This document shows, one piece after another, positions 6,459 through 14,496 of a DNA stretch of 64,000 nt (within the stretch, counting starts at the first letter, position 1; each line of letters starts with the position of its first letter). Made by a program: the position numbers and the translations under genes. Location of the stretch: positions 186,001 to 250,000 of the forward strand of contig NZ_JAHTMW010000007.1 of the NCBI RefSeq assembly GCF_026236535.1. The letters are read 5' to 3'. The notes beneath the pieces were generated by a model. It did no database searches. It was not told the DNA's origin and was given only the letters and a program-made list of their open reading frames with translations. Source of the DNA: Streptomyces sp. SKN60 (GTDB lineage Bacteria; Actinomycetota; Actinomycetes; Streptomycetales; Streptomycetaceae).

Positions 6459-8834
6459 CTACAGCAGCACGTCGCAGCGATGGCCCGCCCCGGCCGTCCC
6501 CGGGGTGATTCGCAGCCGCAGCCCGCCCGCCCCGGCGGCCAGCACCTCGACCGAGGCGTCCCGGGCGAGCACCGCGCGGACCGGCCGGTCCCAGCGCAGC
6601 TCGTAGGGCTGTCCGGAGCGCATCGGCTCGGCGGTCCGGAGGGTCGCGGTGGTCCCCGTGCGGCGGAGCAGGACGCTCGCGGGGGCGGAGACGGTGAGCC
6701 GGTCCACCGTACCGGCGCGCCAGTAGCTGGCGGCGGTCAGTCCGAGGGACGGGACGCGGACGGCCTGGAGGTCGGCGCGGTTGGCGAGGATCCGCAGCCA
6801 GCCGGGGTCGGCGGCGCGGGCGGCGAGGGTACGTGCGCCGGCGCCGGGCATCAGGAGGTAGGCGTACGAGGCGCCCGCCGGGTCGGTGCCGTGGTCGAAC
6901 CAGAGGGTCTGGTAGCGGCGGGTGCGGCGCTCGGTGGAGCTGGTGGTGTTGATGTCGCTCCAGGCGCCGGTCCGGTCCTCGCGCAGGGTGCGCAGCTCCG
7001 CGGCGCCACCGGGACCGTCGCCGCCGGGGCGGGGGAAGACCCAGCCGCCGTGGCCGGCCAGGTGCGCCCAGCCGTCGCCGGTGGTCAGCGCGGCGGTGCC
7101 GGCCTCCCCCAGGCAGCGGTTGTCGACGATCGTCTCGACCGGGACGCCGTCCTTCGCGGTGATGCCGGCGCCCAGGCAGATGACGGTGTCCGCCGCGCAG
7201 AACCAGGACTTGCGGGCCTCCAGGGTGGAGCCGAGCCCCTTGAGGTGCTGCCCGACGGCGGCGAACTCGCCGTCGGTGACGCCGCCCACCCACTTCACGG
7301 CGGGCCGGGGCGCGCCCCACTCGCCGCCGGCGCGGTCGGCGAGGCGCTTGGTGGAGACGGTGGTGCCGGGCAGCCGGTAGGGGTCGACGGTGGGCCAGAA
7401 CCAGTCGGTGTACTGGCCGCCCTGACCCTTCGTCCACCAGGAGAGCATGCCGGATCCGGTGTGCCAGCCGCGCGGGTTCTCGCCGTTGCCGCACTCGTAG
7501 TGGGTGATCCGCTCGGAGGCCATGGAGATGTTCGCGGCCCAGCCGGAGCGGCGGTGCACGGCCCGGTCCATGGCGGCGAAGAGACGGTGGCCGGTGGGTT
7601 CGGGGGCGGCGGGGGCGGGGCCGTCGGCGATGGCGCGGAGCCGGGCGAGGTCGGCGACGCCGAACTGGCGGGCGTCGAGGATCGGGGTGACCGTGTCGCG
7701 TTCGATCCAGCCCTTCACGCGCGCGTGCCAGCGGTCCCGCTCGGCGGGGCTCGCGCCGCCGGCGAGCACCGCGATCGCGGCGATCAGGCCCTGGCCGTGG
7801 AAGTGGTCGGAGCGCATGATCTGCCGCTCGTCGCCCTTGAGGTAACCGCGGCTGATGGCGCGCCCGTTGACGCTGTCCATCATCAGGCCGTCGTAGAGGA
7901 AGGGTGCGTAGGCCCGTTCGACGCTGTCGAGGATGATCTGCCGGGCGGGGTCGGTGACGGCCCAGCTGGATCCGGCGAGCAGGGTGAAGAGCCGGCCGAG
8001 GCCGTCGAGCATGACCTGTCCATAGGTGCCGGAGTAGGCGACCCAGGTGTGCTGGACGAAGGAGCCGTCGGCGTAGAGGCCGTCGCCCTTGGTGACGTAC
8101 GGGAAGACGGGCGAGAGCGCGTCCCGGGCGAGGGCGAGCTTGGCGGGGCTCGCGCCGAGGACCCCGCGCAGGGCGACCGAGCGGCACAGGTCGACGCGGT
8201 TGGCGCCGGTGGAGGTGCCGGTGTACGAGCCGAGCGTCGAGTCGGGCACGAAGTGGTCGACGGCGGCGCAGGCGGCGGCGATCCGCTCGGCGCCGAGCAG
8301 CGGGTGGAGCGCGGCGACGATGTCCATGAGGATCCGCGGGGAGCCGATCTGCCACTCCCACCAGTTGCCGTAGCGCGGAGCTCCGCTCCGGTAGACCCGC
8401 TCGGAGAGGTGGTCGAGGCCGCGCAGGACGTCGGCGAGGAGCGCCGGGTCGCCGGTGGAGCCGGTGCCCTCCTGCACGTACGCCTGGGTCATGGTCCACA
8501 GCCGGCCGTAGCTCTGGGTGATGCCGGCGGGCGGGTCGAAGGGGACGCCGGGCCAGAGGGTGGTGGCGGTGGGGGCCATGACGGCGCGGAAGCCGCGGGC
8601 GAGGGTGCCGGTCTCGGCGAGCCGGGAGGCGTAGGGCTCGGCCGCGGCGTCGTAGCCGGAGCCGAGCTGGAGGTCGAGCCAGCGCCGCCGCAGCGTCTCG
8701 AACTCGCCCGAGTCCGAGTTCGCGTCCGCGTCCGCGCCCTCGACCGTGGCGGCCTGGGCCTGCGGTGCGAGGGCGAGGGCTGCGGCGGCAGCGGAGGTGG
8801 CGGTCAGGAAGGTGCGGCGGGACCAGACGGACAC
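6459..8834 (-). CDS. Tat-exported polysaccharide lyase family 8 (hyaluronate/chondroitin/xanthan lyase type)
   Basis: This is a 791-residue secreted enzyme. The N-terminus has a twin-arginine signal (WSRRTFL, then Ala/Leu-rich, ending AQA). The alpha-helical lyase domain carries the PL8 catalytic signatures NWWEWQIG (Asn), FVQH (His) and AYSGTYG (Tyr), and later NGENPRGWHTGSGM; the C-terminal half is the beta-sandwich region. PL8 enzymes cleave uronic-acid-containing glycans such as hyaluronan, chondroitin or xanthan by beta-elimination. The open frame continues upstream, but the GTG at 8834 has a strong CGGAGG five bases before it and directly starts the Tat signal. An inverted-repeat operator of LacI type lies ~75 bases upstream. 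The exact substrate cannot be told from sequence alone. Confidence 0.88.
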   Translation of the reverse strand: MSVWSRRTFLTATSAAAAALALAPQAQAATVEGADADANSDSGEFETLRRRWLDLQLGSGYDAAAEPYASRLAETGTLARGFRAVMAPTATTLWPGVPFDPPAGITQSYGRLWTMTQAYVQEGTGSTGDPALLADVLRGLDHLSERVYRSGAPRYGNWWEWQIGSPRILMDIVAALHPLLGAERIAAACAAVDHFVPDSTLGSYTGTSTGANRVDLCRSVALRGVLGASPAKLALARDALSPVFPYVTKGDGLYADGSFVQHTWVAYSGTYGQVMLDGLGRLFTLLAGSSWAVTDPARQIILDSVERAYAPFLYDGLMMDSVNGRAISRGYLKGDERQIMRSDHFHGQGLIAAIAVLAGGASPAERDRWHARVKGWIERDTVTPILDARQFGVADLARLRAIADGPAPAAPEPTGHRLFAAMDRAVHRRSGWAANISMASERITHYECGNGENPRGWHTGSGMLSWWTKGQGGQYTDWFWPTVDPYRLPGTTVSTKRLADRAGGEWGAPRPAVKWVGGVTDGEFAAVGQHLKGLGSTLEARKSWFCAADTVICLGAGITAKDGVPVETIVDNRCLGEAGTAALTTGDGWAHLAGHGGWVFPRPGGDGPGGAAELRTLREDRTGAWSDINTTSSTERRTRRYQTLWFDHGTDPAGASYAYLLMPGAGARTLAARAADPGWLRILANRADLQAVRVPSLGLTAASYWRAGTVDRLTVSAPASVLLRRTGTTATLRTAEPMRSGQPYELRWDRPVRAVLARDASVEVLAAGAGGLRLRITPGTAGAGHRCDVLL

Positions 8835-8907
8835 GGGAGCCTCCGGAGGGATGGGGACCGGTTGGCGCCTGGTTCTAGCAGCGGCCTTCCGACGCAATCA
8901 ATGAGCA

Positions 8908-8923
8908 CAGCAAGCGCTTGCTG
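8908..8923. promoter_or_regulatory. LacI-family-type palindromic operator upstream of the lyase gene
   Basis: A perfect 16-bp palindrome CAGCAAGCGCTTGCTG lies 74 bases upstream of the lyase GTG. The central AAGCGCTT is the hallmark of LacI/GalR-family operators. No LacI gene is present in the window, so the regulator must be encoded elsewhere. Confidence 0.65.
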
Positions 8924-8952
8924 CCCTGAAGGAGTGAACCTCTTCGCTAGAT

Positions 8953-9003
8953 GTTGAAAGTTGAACGGAATAGGGTTATGGTCGATGTCGTTGAAGGTTC
9001 AAC
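8953..9003 (+). promoter_or_regulatory. Promoter and operator of the YceI gene
   Basis: TTGAAA (8954-8959) and TATGGT (8977-8982) are 17 bases apart and form a good sigma-70-type promoter. GTTGAA/TTCAAC, an inverted repeat with a GG centre, lies at 8990-9003 around the expected transcription start. A related directly repeated GTTGAAAGTTGAAC (8953-8966) covers the -35. The layout suggests repression by a MarR-type protein; YceI genes are often paired with MarR regulators, but none lies here. Confidence 0.6.
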
Positions 9004-9053
9004 GAATGCACGACCAAGCGCCTCCCCGCGCACCGTCCCCCAAGGAGCACGTC

Positions 9054-9668
9054 ATGGGTCTCTTCAGCCGCAAGAACAACACCGAGTCCGCCGCCACCGT
9101 CGCCACCCTCCCCGTGGACCCGGCCCTGGCCGCCCTGACCGGCGACTACACCATCGACCCGGCCCACAGCAGCATCGGCTTCACCGTCCGGCACGCCATG
9201 GTCACCAACGTCCGCGGCACCTTCGCCGAGCACGAGGGCTCGCTGAAGCTGAACGGCACCGACCCGGCCGCCTCCAGCGCCTCCATCGACGTCAGGATCG
9301 CCTCGATCGACACCGGCATCGCGGACCGCGACGGGCACCTGCGCAGCGGCGACTTCTTCGACGCGGAGACCTTCCCGCTGATGACCTTCCGGTCCACCGA
9401 GGCCGCACACCTGGGCGGTGACAAGTACCAGGTCAAGGGCGACCTGACGATCAAGGACGTCACCAAGCCGCTCGCCATCGACCTGGAGTTCAACGGCACC
9501 GCGACCGACGTCTACGGCAACGAGCGGGTCGGCTTCGAGGGCACCGCCGAGATCCTGCGCTCCGACTGGGGCCTGACCTGGAACGCGGCCCTGGAGACCG
9601 GCGGTGTCATGGTCTCCGACAAGGTGAAGCTGAACTTCGACATCTCCGCCATCAAGAACGCCGCCTGA
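9054..9668 (+). CDS. YceI family (lipocalin-like isoprenoid-binding) protein
   Basis: This 204-residue protein has the YceI signature: YTIDPAHSSIGFTVRHAMV near residue 30, later VKGDLTIKDVTKPL, and a C-terminal LRSDWGL. YceI proteins form a lipocalin-like barrel that binds polyisoprenoid lipids; many are induced by stress. This copy has a short N-terminal extension (SRKNNTESAATVATLPVD) but no signal peptide, so it is probably cytoplasmic, as in other actinobacterial YceI proteins. The ATG at 9054 has AAGGAG seven bases upstream; longer in-frame starts exist but lie inside the promoter. It is monocistronic, followed by a terminator. Confidence 0.9.
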   Translation: MGLFSRKNNTESAATVATLPVDPALAALTGDYTIDPAHSSIGFTVRHAMVTNVRGTFAEHEGSLKLNGTDPAASSASIDVRIASIDTGIADRDGHLRSGDFFDAETFPLMTFRSTEAAHLGGDKYQVKGDLTIKDVTKPLAIDLEFNGTATDVYGNERVGFEGTAEILRSDWGLTWNAALETGGVMVSDKVKLNFDISAIKNAA

Positions 9669-9700
9669 TCCCCCGGCCCCAGGCGACCGCACACCCCGAA

Positions 9701-9725
9701 CCCGGCAGCCCCGAGGGCTGCCGGG
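9701..9725. terminator. Stem-loop between convergent genes
   Basis: A perfect 10-bp stem (CCCGGCAGCC / GGCTGCCGGG) with a CCGAG loop lies between the YceI gene and the converging DUF2550-like gene, and probably ends transcription from the YceI side. Confidence 0.7.
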
Positions 9726-9761
9726 CGGCGGTGTCTCCCCCGGCCCCTCGACCCCGCCGGC

Positions 9762-10145
9762 TCAGCCGCGCTCCAGGGCGCCGAGCACCGGCTCCAGCTC
9801 CTCCGGCATGACCGCGAGGAGGACCGGTCCGGCGGCCGACTCGCAGGCCACGATCCGGGCGAGCGGATTGAGGCGTACGGCCTCGCGGACCGTGGGCCGG
9901 CGGGTGCCGACGACTCGCAGCTCGGCCGGCAGCACGACCTCGCCGCCGCGCGCGAACGGGCGCCAGACCAGCGGCTGCGCGCCGATCACCAGGCGCCCCT
10001 GCCGCCAGCGGGAGCCCTGCCGGAACAGCACGGGGACGGCGGCCGTGCCCCCGTCGGCGAGCGCGGCGGCCCGCCGCCGCTGCCCGCCCCGGACCAGCCA
10101 GCCGACGAGCAGCACGAACGGCAGGAAGAACAGGAGCTCGGTCAT
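9762..10145 (-). CDS. DUF2550-like small membrane protein
   Basis: The 127-residue protein has one N-terminal membrane helix (ELLFFLPFVLLVGWLV) followed by a basic patch (RGGQRRR), so the rest is probably cytoplasmic. The soluble part (GSRWRQGRLVIGAQPLVWRPF ... LLAVMPEELEPVLGAL) follows the layout of the actinobacterial DUF2550 family, in which a W-R-x-G-R-L/V strand pattern precedes a final short helix. No enzymatic motif is seen. Its ATG overlaps the stop of the serine hydrolase gene (ATGA), so the two are translationally coupled in one operon. The family call rests on pattern only. Confidence 0.55.
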   Translation of the reverse strand: MTELLFFLPFVLLVGWLVRGGQRRRAAALADGGTAAVPVLFRQGSRWRQGRLVIGAQPLVWRPFARGGEVVLPAELRVVGTRRPTVREAVRLNPLARIVACESAAGPVLLAVMPEELEPVLGALERG

Positions 10146-11302
10146 GCGCGGCCGTCCCGGCGGTCCGCGGCCGCCGTGACCGTACGGATCAGGCGGCCGT
10201 TCTCCAGCGCCCCCGGTCCGGCCAGGAAGCCGAAGCGGCGGCGGGCGTAGCTGTAGGAGAGGGTGCGAGAAGGGTCGGCGAGGGACTGGGTGCCGGGGGC
10301 GCCGCTGTGGCCGACGGCGGTCGGGCCGAGCGAGGGGTAGCGGGTGGCGAGCGGGACGAAGCCGAGGCCGAAGGCGTTGGTCTCGCCGGTGACCAGGTCT
10401 GTGCCGGAGGAGTGCACCCGGGAGAACTCGGCGAGCGTCTCCGGCTTGAGCAGCGGGGGCCGGCCGTCGAGCTCGCCGGCCACCGCCGCGTACACCCGGG
10501 CGAGGCCGCGCGCGGTGCCGATGCCGCCGCCGGAGAGCGGCGAGGCGGCGTGCACGGCGCGGGAGTTGCCGAAGGCGACGATGTCGAAGGGCGGATCGGC
10601 CTGCTGGTCGAAGGCGACGGCGAGCAGACTGTCCGGCGCGATCGGGTGCTCCGCCTCGAAGGCCTCCTGGACCGGGGTGGGCCGCACCGGCAGGGCCGGG
10701 CGGAAGCGGGCTTCCAACTCCTCGGGCAGGCCGAGGTGGTAGTCGGCGCCGTACGGCTCGCGCACGCGCTCCGCGTAGTGGTCCTGGACCGTGCGGCCGG
10801 TGGCGCGCAGCACCACCTCACCGGCCAGGGCGCCGAAGCTGAGCGCGTGGTAGCCGTGGCCGGTGCCGGGCTCCCAGTACGGGGCGTGGGCGGCGATCCG
10901 GGCGGCGACGAGGCGGTCGTCGGCGAGCTCGTCGAGGGTGAAGCCGCCGGTGACGCCGATGGCGCCGGCCCGGTGGGCGAGCAGCTCGCGGACGGTGACG
11001 GCACCCTTGCCCGCGGCGGCGAACTCGGGCCAGTAGGACGCCACTTCGCGGTCCAGGTCCAGTGCGCCGTCCTGCACGAGGAGGGCGGTGACCAGGGCGG
11101 TGACGCCCTTGGCGGAGGAGTAGAGCGCGAGGAGCGTGTCGCCTTCGACGCCCTCGCCGCCCCACAGGTCGACCACGAGCTCGCCGTGGTGGTAGACGGC
11201 GAGCTGGGCGCCGCCGTCCCGGGCCTCCTCGGCCGCGACCGTGGCGAACTCCTCCCGTACGGACTCGAATCCGCTCGCCACGGTGCCGTGGACCTGCGTC
11301 AT
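10142..11302 (-). CDS. Serine hydrolase, beta-lactamase/esterase (class C) fold
   Basis: The fold is that of EstB-type esterases and class C beta-lactamases: an SxxK catalytic motif in LALYSSAKGVTALV near residue 70, a Tyr motif in GYHALSFG, and a late GHSGAPG. Such proteins act as esterases or D-aminopeptidases far more often than as lactamases. There is no signal peptide, so it is probably cytoplasmic. An upstream start at 11326 is in frame, but the ATG at 11302 has GGGAGG ~7 bases before it and is preferred (386 residues). It is the middle gene of a three-gene minus-strand operon, 36 bases after the DUF4267 gene and coupled to the DUF2550-like gene. Confidence 0.85.
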   Translation of the reverse strand: MTQVHGTVASGFESVREEFATVAAEEARDGGAQLAVYHHGELVVDLWGGEGVEGDTLLALYSSAKGVTALVTALLVQDGALDLDREVASYWPEFAAAGKGAVTVRELLAHRAGAIGVTGGFTLDELADDRLVAARIAAHAPYWEPGTGHGYHALSFGALAGEVVLRATGRTVQDHYAERVREPYGADYHLGLPEELEARFRPALPVRPTPVQEAFEAEHPIAPDSLLAVAFDQQADPPFDIVAFGNSRAVHAASPLSGGGIGTARGLARVYAAVAGELDGRPPLLKPETLAEFSRVHSSGTDLVTGETNAFGLGFVPLATRYPSLGPTAVGHSGAPGTQSLADPSRTLSYSYARRRFGFLAGPGALENGRLIRTVTAAADRRDGRA

Positions 11303-11338
11303 GACCGCCCCTCCCCCTGTGTGCATCCTCGCGGTGTC

Positions 11339-11824
11339 TCAGACACCCGAACGATCAAGGGCCCGCCCGGATTCCCGCTCGGGGCCGCTGGTCGCGAAGA
11401 GCAGTCCGGCGGTGACGAGGACGGCGGCGGCGGTGGCCGCGTGGATGCCGAGGGCGGCGGCGTACGAGCCGCCGTGGCTCAGGACCGAGAGGCAGTCGCC
11501 GACGGGCGCGATCGTCATCAGCAGCATCACCCAGGCCAGCGAGCGGCGGCGGCCGAGGGCCAGCAGGCCGAGGATGACGGCGCCGTTGGCGAGGTCGCGG
11601 GCGGCCTTGACGCCGAAGTAGCCGGCCGCCTGGCCCTCGGGCCAGGCCGGGATGCCGAAGCCGGCGGCGGCGGACTCCGGGGCGAAGAGGAAGTCGATGC
11701 CGAACCAGAGACAGGCGAGGCCGCCGAGGGCGGCGAGGACGGTGGCGGCGCGGTGGGTGAGGGACGTCCTGGACGCCTGAGCGAGGGACGGGGCGGACGG
11801 CTGCACGGACGACTGCACGGTCAT
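11339..11824 (-). CDS. DUF4267-type four-helix membrane protein
   Basis: A 161-residue integral membrane protein with about four predicted helices (from ~30 to ~145). It has the pattern of DUF4267: GIDFLFAPESAAAGFGIP, then GYFGVKAARDLANGAVILGLLALGRR, and a third segment starting WVMLLMTIAPVGD. Function of the family is unknown. It is the first gene of the operon with the serine hydrolase. Its promoter faces the divergent sliding-clamp gene across an array of CTAGCG palindromes, so both are probably controlled by one repressor. The start at 11824 is the only reasonable one ahead of the first helix. Confidence 0.75.
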   Translation of the reverse strand: MTVQSSVQPSAPSLAQASRTSLTHRAATVLAALGGLACLWFGIDFLFAPESAAAGFGIPAWPEGQAAGYFGVKAARDLANGAVILGLLALGRRRSLAWVMLLMTIAPVGDCLSVLSHGGSYAAALGIHAATAAAVLVTAGLLFATSGPERESGRALDRSGV

Positions 11825-11872
11825 GGGAACCCCCTGAGATTGCCGGACACAGCCGGCGGACAGAGCCAGCGA

Positions 11873-11938
11873 CCTAGCGACGCTAGGCGTTACAGCAACG
11901 CTAGACCTAGCCGCGCTCCCATGTCTAGCGTCGCTAGA
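11873..11938. promoter_or_regulatory. Array of CTAGCG palindromes in a divergent promoter
   Basis: Three inverted repeats lie in 66 bases: CCTAGCGACGCTAGG (11873-11887, perfect around a central A), GCTAGACCTAGC (11900-11911) and TCTAGCGTCGCTAGA (11924-11938, perfect around a central T). A further half-site CTAGCGTC is at 11970. Spacing and symmetry suit a TetR- or MarR-type dimer. They separate the DUF4267 operon from the extra sliding-clamp gene. Confidence 0.75.
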
Positions 11939-11983
11939 ATTCTCTGTGTGAGCTTGTCAGTGGCGGCCGCTAGCGTCGGCGGC

Positions 11984-13099
11984 ATGGAATTCCGTATCGA
12001 CAGCGGGGCGTTGACCGAGGCCGTGGCCTGGGCCGCCCGCGTGCTGCCCGCCCGCTCCCCCGTCCCGGTCCTCGGCGGCCTGCTCCTGGAGGCGACGGCG
12101 GACGGCCGGCTCGGTGTCTCGGGTCTCGATTACGAGGCCTCGGCCCGGACCGAGGCCGACGCCGAGGTCCTCGGGGAGGGCCGGGCGCTGGTGCTCGGGC
12201 GGCGGCTGCTCGACATCTGCAAGGTGCTGCCGCCGGGGCCGGTGGAGTGCGCGGTGGACGGGGCGCGGCTCTCGGTGACCGGCGGCGGCGCGCGGTTCGG
12301 GCTCTCGCTGCTGCCCCTTGACGACTACCCCGACCGGCCGGCGCTGCCCGCGCTGCGCGGCGAGGTCGACGCGGCGGCGTTCGCGGCGGCCGTCGGACAC
12401 GTGGCGGTGGCGGCCGGGCGGGACGACGCGCTGCCGGTGCTCACCGGGATACGCCTCGGTCTGGACGGCACGACGATGACGCTGGCCGCGACCGACCGCT
12501 ATCGGTACGCGGTGCGCACCCTGGAGTGGAAGCCGGCGGCGGACGCCTCCGGAGAGGCGCTGGACGTCGTGGTGCCCGCCCGGCGGCTCACCGAGGTGGC
12601 CCGCTCGTTCACCGGCGCCGGGACGGTCCGGCTCGCCCTGGACGGCGGCTCGCTCGGCTTCGAGAGCGGCGGGATGCGCACCACCACCCGGCTGCTCGAC
12701 GGCCGGCTCCCCCGGCACGACAAGCTCTTCGCGCTCGGGGAGCACGCGGTGGCCGTGACCGGGCGGGCGCCGCTGGTGGAGGCCGTGAAGCGGGTGGCGG
12801 TGGTCGCGGAGGGCGACAGCCCCGTACAGCTGGCCTTCGACGGGACGACCGTCCACCTCCAGGCGGGGTACGAGGACGATGTGGCCTCGCAGCGGCTGCC
12901 GGCCGTGCTGACCGGCGCCGACGCCATGACGGTGGCCTTCAATCCGGGGTATCTGCTCGACGCGCTGGGCTCGTTCGACGCGCCGGAGCTGAGCCTGCGG
13001 CTGCTCGGTCCGGGCCAGCGGGCCCTGATCACGGACGCGACGGACGGGGGTGAGGGCACCCACCGGCATCTGCTGATGTCGGTGAAGCCGCTGGTCTGA
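11984..13099 (+). CDS. dnaN: Additional DNA polymerase III beta sliding clamp (DnaN paralogue)
   Basis: This 371-residue protein aligns along its whole length with bacterial beta clamps: domain I opens AVAWAARVLPARSPVPVLGGLLL, domain II contains VLTGIRLGLDGTTMTLAATDRYR, and domain III ends in HLLMSVKPLV. The clamp encircles DNA and tethers polymerase III. The last motif departs from the usual MPMR/MPVR, with Ser in place of Pro. The main dnaN sits at oriC beside dnaA and recF, none of which is here, so this is a paralogue. The ATG at 11984 lacks a clear ribosome site; an in-frame GTG at 11948, right after the operators, is the alternative. Extra clamps can protect against clamp-binding antibiotics such as griselimycin; that role here is inference. 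Confidence 0.85.
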   Translation: MEFRIDSGALTEAVAWAARVLPARSPVPVLGGLLLEATADGRLGVSGLDYEASARTEADAEVLGEGRALVLGRRLLDICKVLPPGPVECAVDGARLSVTGGGARFGLSLLPLDDYPDRPALPALRGEVDAAAFAAAVGHVAVAAGRDDALPVLTGIRLGLDGTTMTLAATDRYRYAVRTLEWKPAADASGEALDVVVPARRLTEVARSFTGAGTVRLALDGGSLGFESGGMRTTTRLLDGRLPRHDKLFALGEHAVAVTGRAPLVEAVKRVAVVAEGDSPVQLAFDGTTVHLQAGYEDDVASQRLPAVLTGADAMTVAFNPGYLLDALGSFDAPELSLRLLGPGQRALITDATDGGEGTHRHLLMSVKPLV

Positions 13100-13114
13100 C
13101 GACCGCGCAGGGTC

Positions 13115-14443
13115 CTAGAAGCCGCCTCCGCCGTCGAAGCCTCCGCCCCCGCCGAAGTCGCCGCCGCCGAAGTCACCGGGGTTGAAGTCGGCGCCGGAGA
13201 AGTCGCCGCCCTGGAAGTCCTGGAAGTCCCCGCCGCCGTACTCGGAGGCGTAGGCGGGGGTGGAGAGCATCGAGCCGAGCATGGTGCCGACGAGCAGGCC
13301 GGGCAGCAGGCCGCCGCCGAAGTAGCCGCCGGCCCACGGGCCGTACGCCGGGCCCGCCTCCCAGTAGGGGCGGCGGCCCCCGTCGGTGTCGACCGTGCGG
13401 GCCTGCGGGTCCCGGCCGTCGTCCAGGCGGGCCGCGTCGGCGGCGCAGACCGGGACCTCGCGGGGCGCGCCGCCGGCCGGGGTCCAGGTGCGGTCCTGGG
13501 CCGAGGGGCCGTGGCGGGGGTCGAAGAAGCAGGGCGGGCGGCGCTCGGGCAGCGGCCGGTGCTCGCGGCGGGCGGCCAGGACGGCGAGCGAGAAGCGTCC
13601 GTCCTCCAGGGCCTGGGTGACGGCCCGCACCTCGTGAGGCCGGGTCACGGCGCCCATCCGCGACTTCGCCGTGTCGTAGGAGTCGAGGGCGCGCTCGTAG
13701 TCGCCGCGCATGGCGTCGTCGGCGCCGGACTCGGCCGGGTGGAAGTCGAGCCGTTCGAGCTCCTCGCCGAAGGCGGTGATGTCCTCGTCCACGACGACCC
13801 GCAGCCGGTCGAGGGCGGCGCGCTCCTCGGCCTCCTTGCGGAGCCGGTTGCGCCGGACCACGGCGTAGCCCGCGGCGCCGCCGGCCACCACGACGCCGCC
13901 GAGGACGACGAGTCCGGCCACCGGCACCCCGGAGTCGTCGGCGGCCGTGCCCCAGGAGGCCGGGGCGGAGCCGCGCATGGTGGGCAGGGCCTGGTCGACG
14001 AAGTTGTTCAACTCGGTGGCCGCGTCGACGCCGGGCTGGCGTACGGAGGTGACGAGGTTGTCCACGGCGGCGCTCGACATCACGACGCGGTCGGCGCCCG
14101 CGTCGAAGCGGTCGCCGAGGCGGATCGCGTAGAGCCCGGTGATCCCGGTCTCGGTGCGTACGTTGCGCAGCAGGTTCTCGGGCGGGAACTGCGCGTTCGC
14201 CGGCAGCACCGCCACGAAGAGCGGTTTGTCGGCGTCCTTGATCTTCTGCGCGAGGGCGGTCGCGTCGGCCGTGGAGAGCTGGCCGGCGGCGCCGGGGTCG
14301 ACGTACACCGGGCCCTGCTTGAGGGCGGCGGCCACGTCGGGCACGCCCGTGGCCCTGGCGCTCGCGGTGGGCGCCAGGACCAGAAGCAGCAGGAGTATCA
14401 GCCCGCCGAGGGCGGACCACACGGATATCGCCCTGGTCCTCAT
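13115..14443 (-). CDS. TPM-domain-like membrane protein with Gly/Phe-rich tail
   Basis: The 442-residue protein starts with a signal or anchor segment (LGGLILLLLLVLAPTASA). It has an extracellular domain of ~130 residues resembling the TPM fold (VYVDPGAAGQLSTADATALAQKIKDA ... LYAIRLGDRFDAG), a second membrane helix (~175-195), and a cytoplasmic part with a coiled-coil-like stretch. The end is a glycine/aspartate/phenylalanine-rich tail with GGGDF-type repeats. TPM proteins are linked to membrane-protein quality control, but the activity here is unknown. It converges with the sliding-clamp gene 15 bases away and lies downstream of cimA with its own promoter gap. Confidence 0.7.
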   Translation of the reverse strand: MRTRAISVWSALGGLILLLLLVLAPTASARATGVPDVAAALKQGPVYVDPGAAGQLSTADATALAQKIKDADKPLFVAVLPANAQFPPENLLRNVRTETGITGLYAIRLGDRFDAGADRVVMSSAAVDNLVTSVRQPGVDAATELNNFVDQALPTMRGSAPASWGTAADDSGVPVAGLVVLGGVVVAGGAAGYAVVRRNRLRKEAEERAALDRLRVVVDEDITAFGEELERLDFHPAESGADDAMRGDYERALDSYDTAKSRMGAVTRPHEVRAVTQALEDGRFSLAVLAARREHRPLPERRPPCFFDPRHGPSAQDRTWTPAGGAPREVPVCAADAARLDDGRDPQARTVDTDGGRRPYWEAGPAYGPWAGGYFGGGLLPGLLVGTMLGSMLSTPAYASEYGGGDFQDFQGGDFSGADFNPGDFGGGDFGGGGGFDGGGGF

Positions 14444-14496
14444 GATTCGAAGCTACCCGAACCGGACCAAACCGAACACAGATGGCTGATACAGAA

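Noticed and set aside
6298..8499. Long minus-strand reading frame of 733 codons rich in Arg/Pro
   Set aside because: It is a shadow of the lyase gene in another frame: Arg/Pro/Gly-dominated, no domain, no ribosome site. The lyase frame has full PL8 motifs.
10142..11302. Serine hydrolase as an antibiotic-resistance beta-lactamase
   Set aside because: No signal peptide and the motif context is of EstB-type esterases, so resistance is not supported.
11948..13099. Alternative longer start (GTG 11948) for the sliding clamp
   Set aside because: It adds 12 residues not seen in clamps. The ATG at 11984 starts at the normal first strand, though neither has a strong ribosome site.
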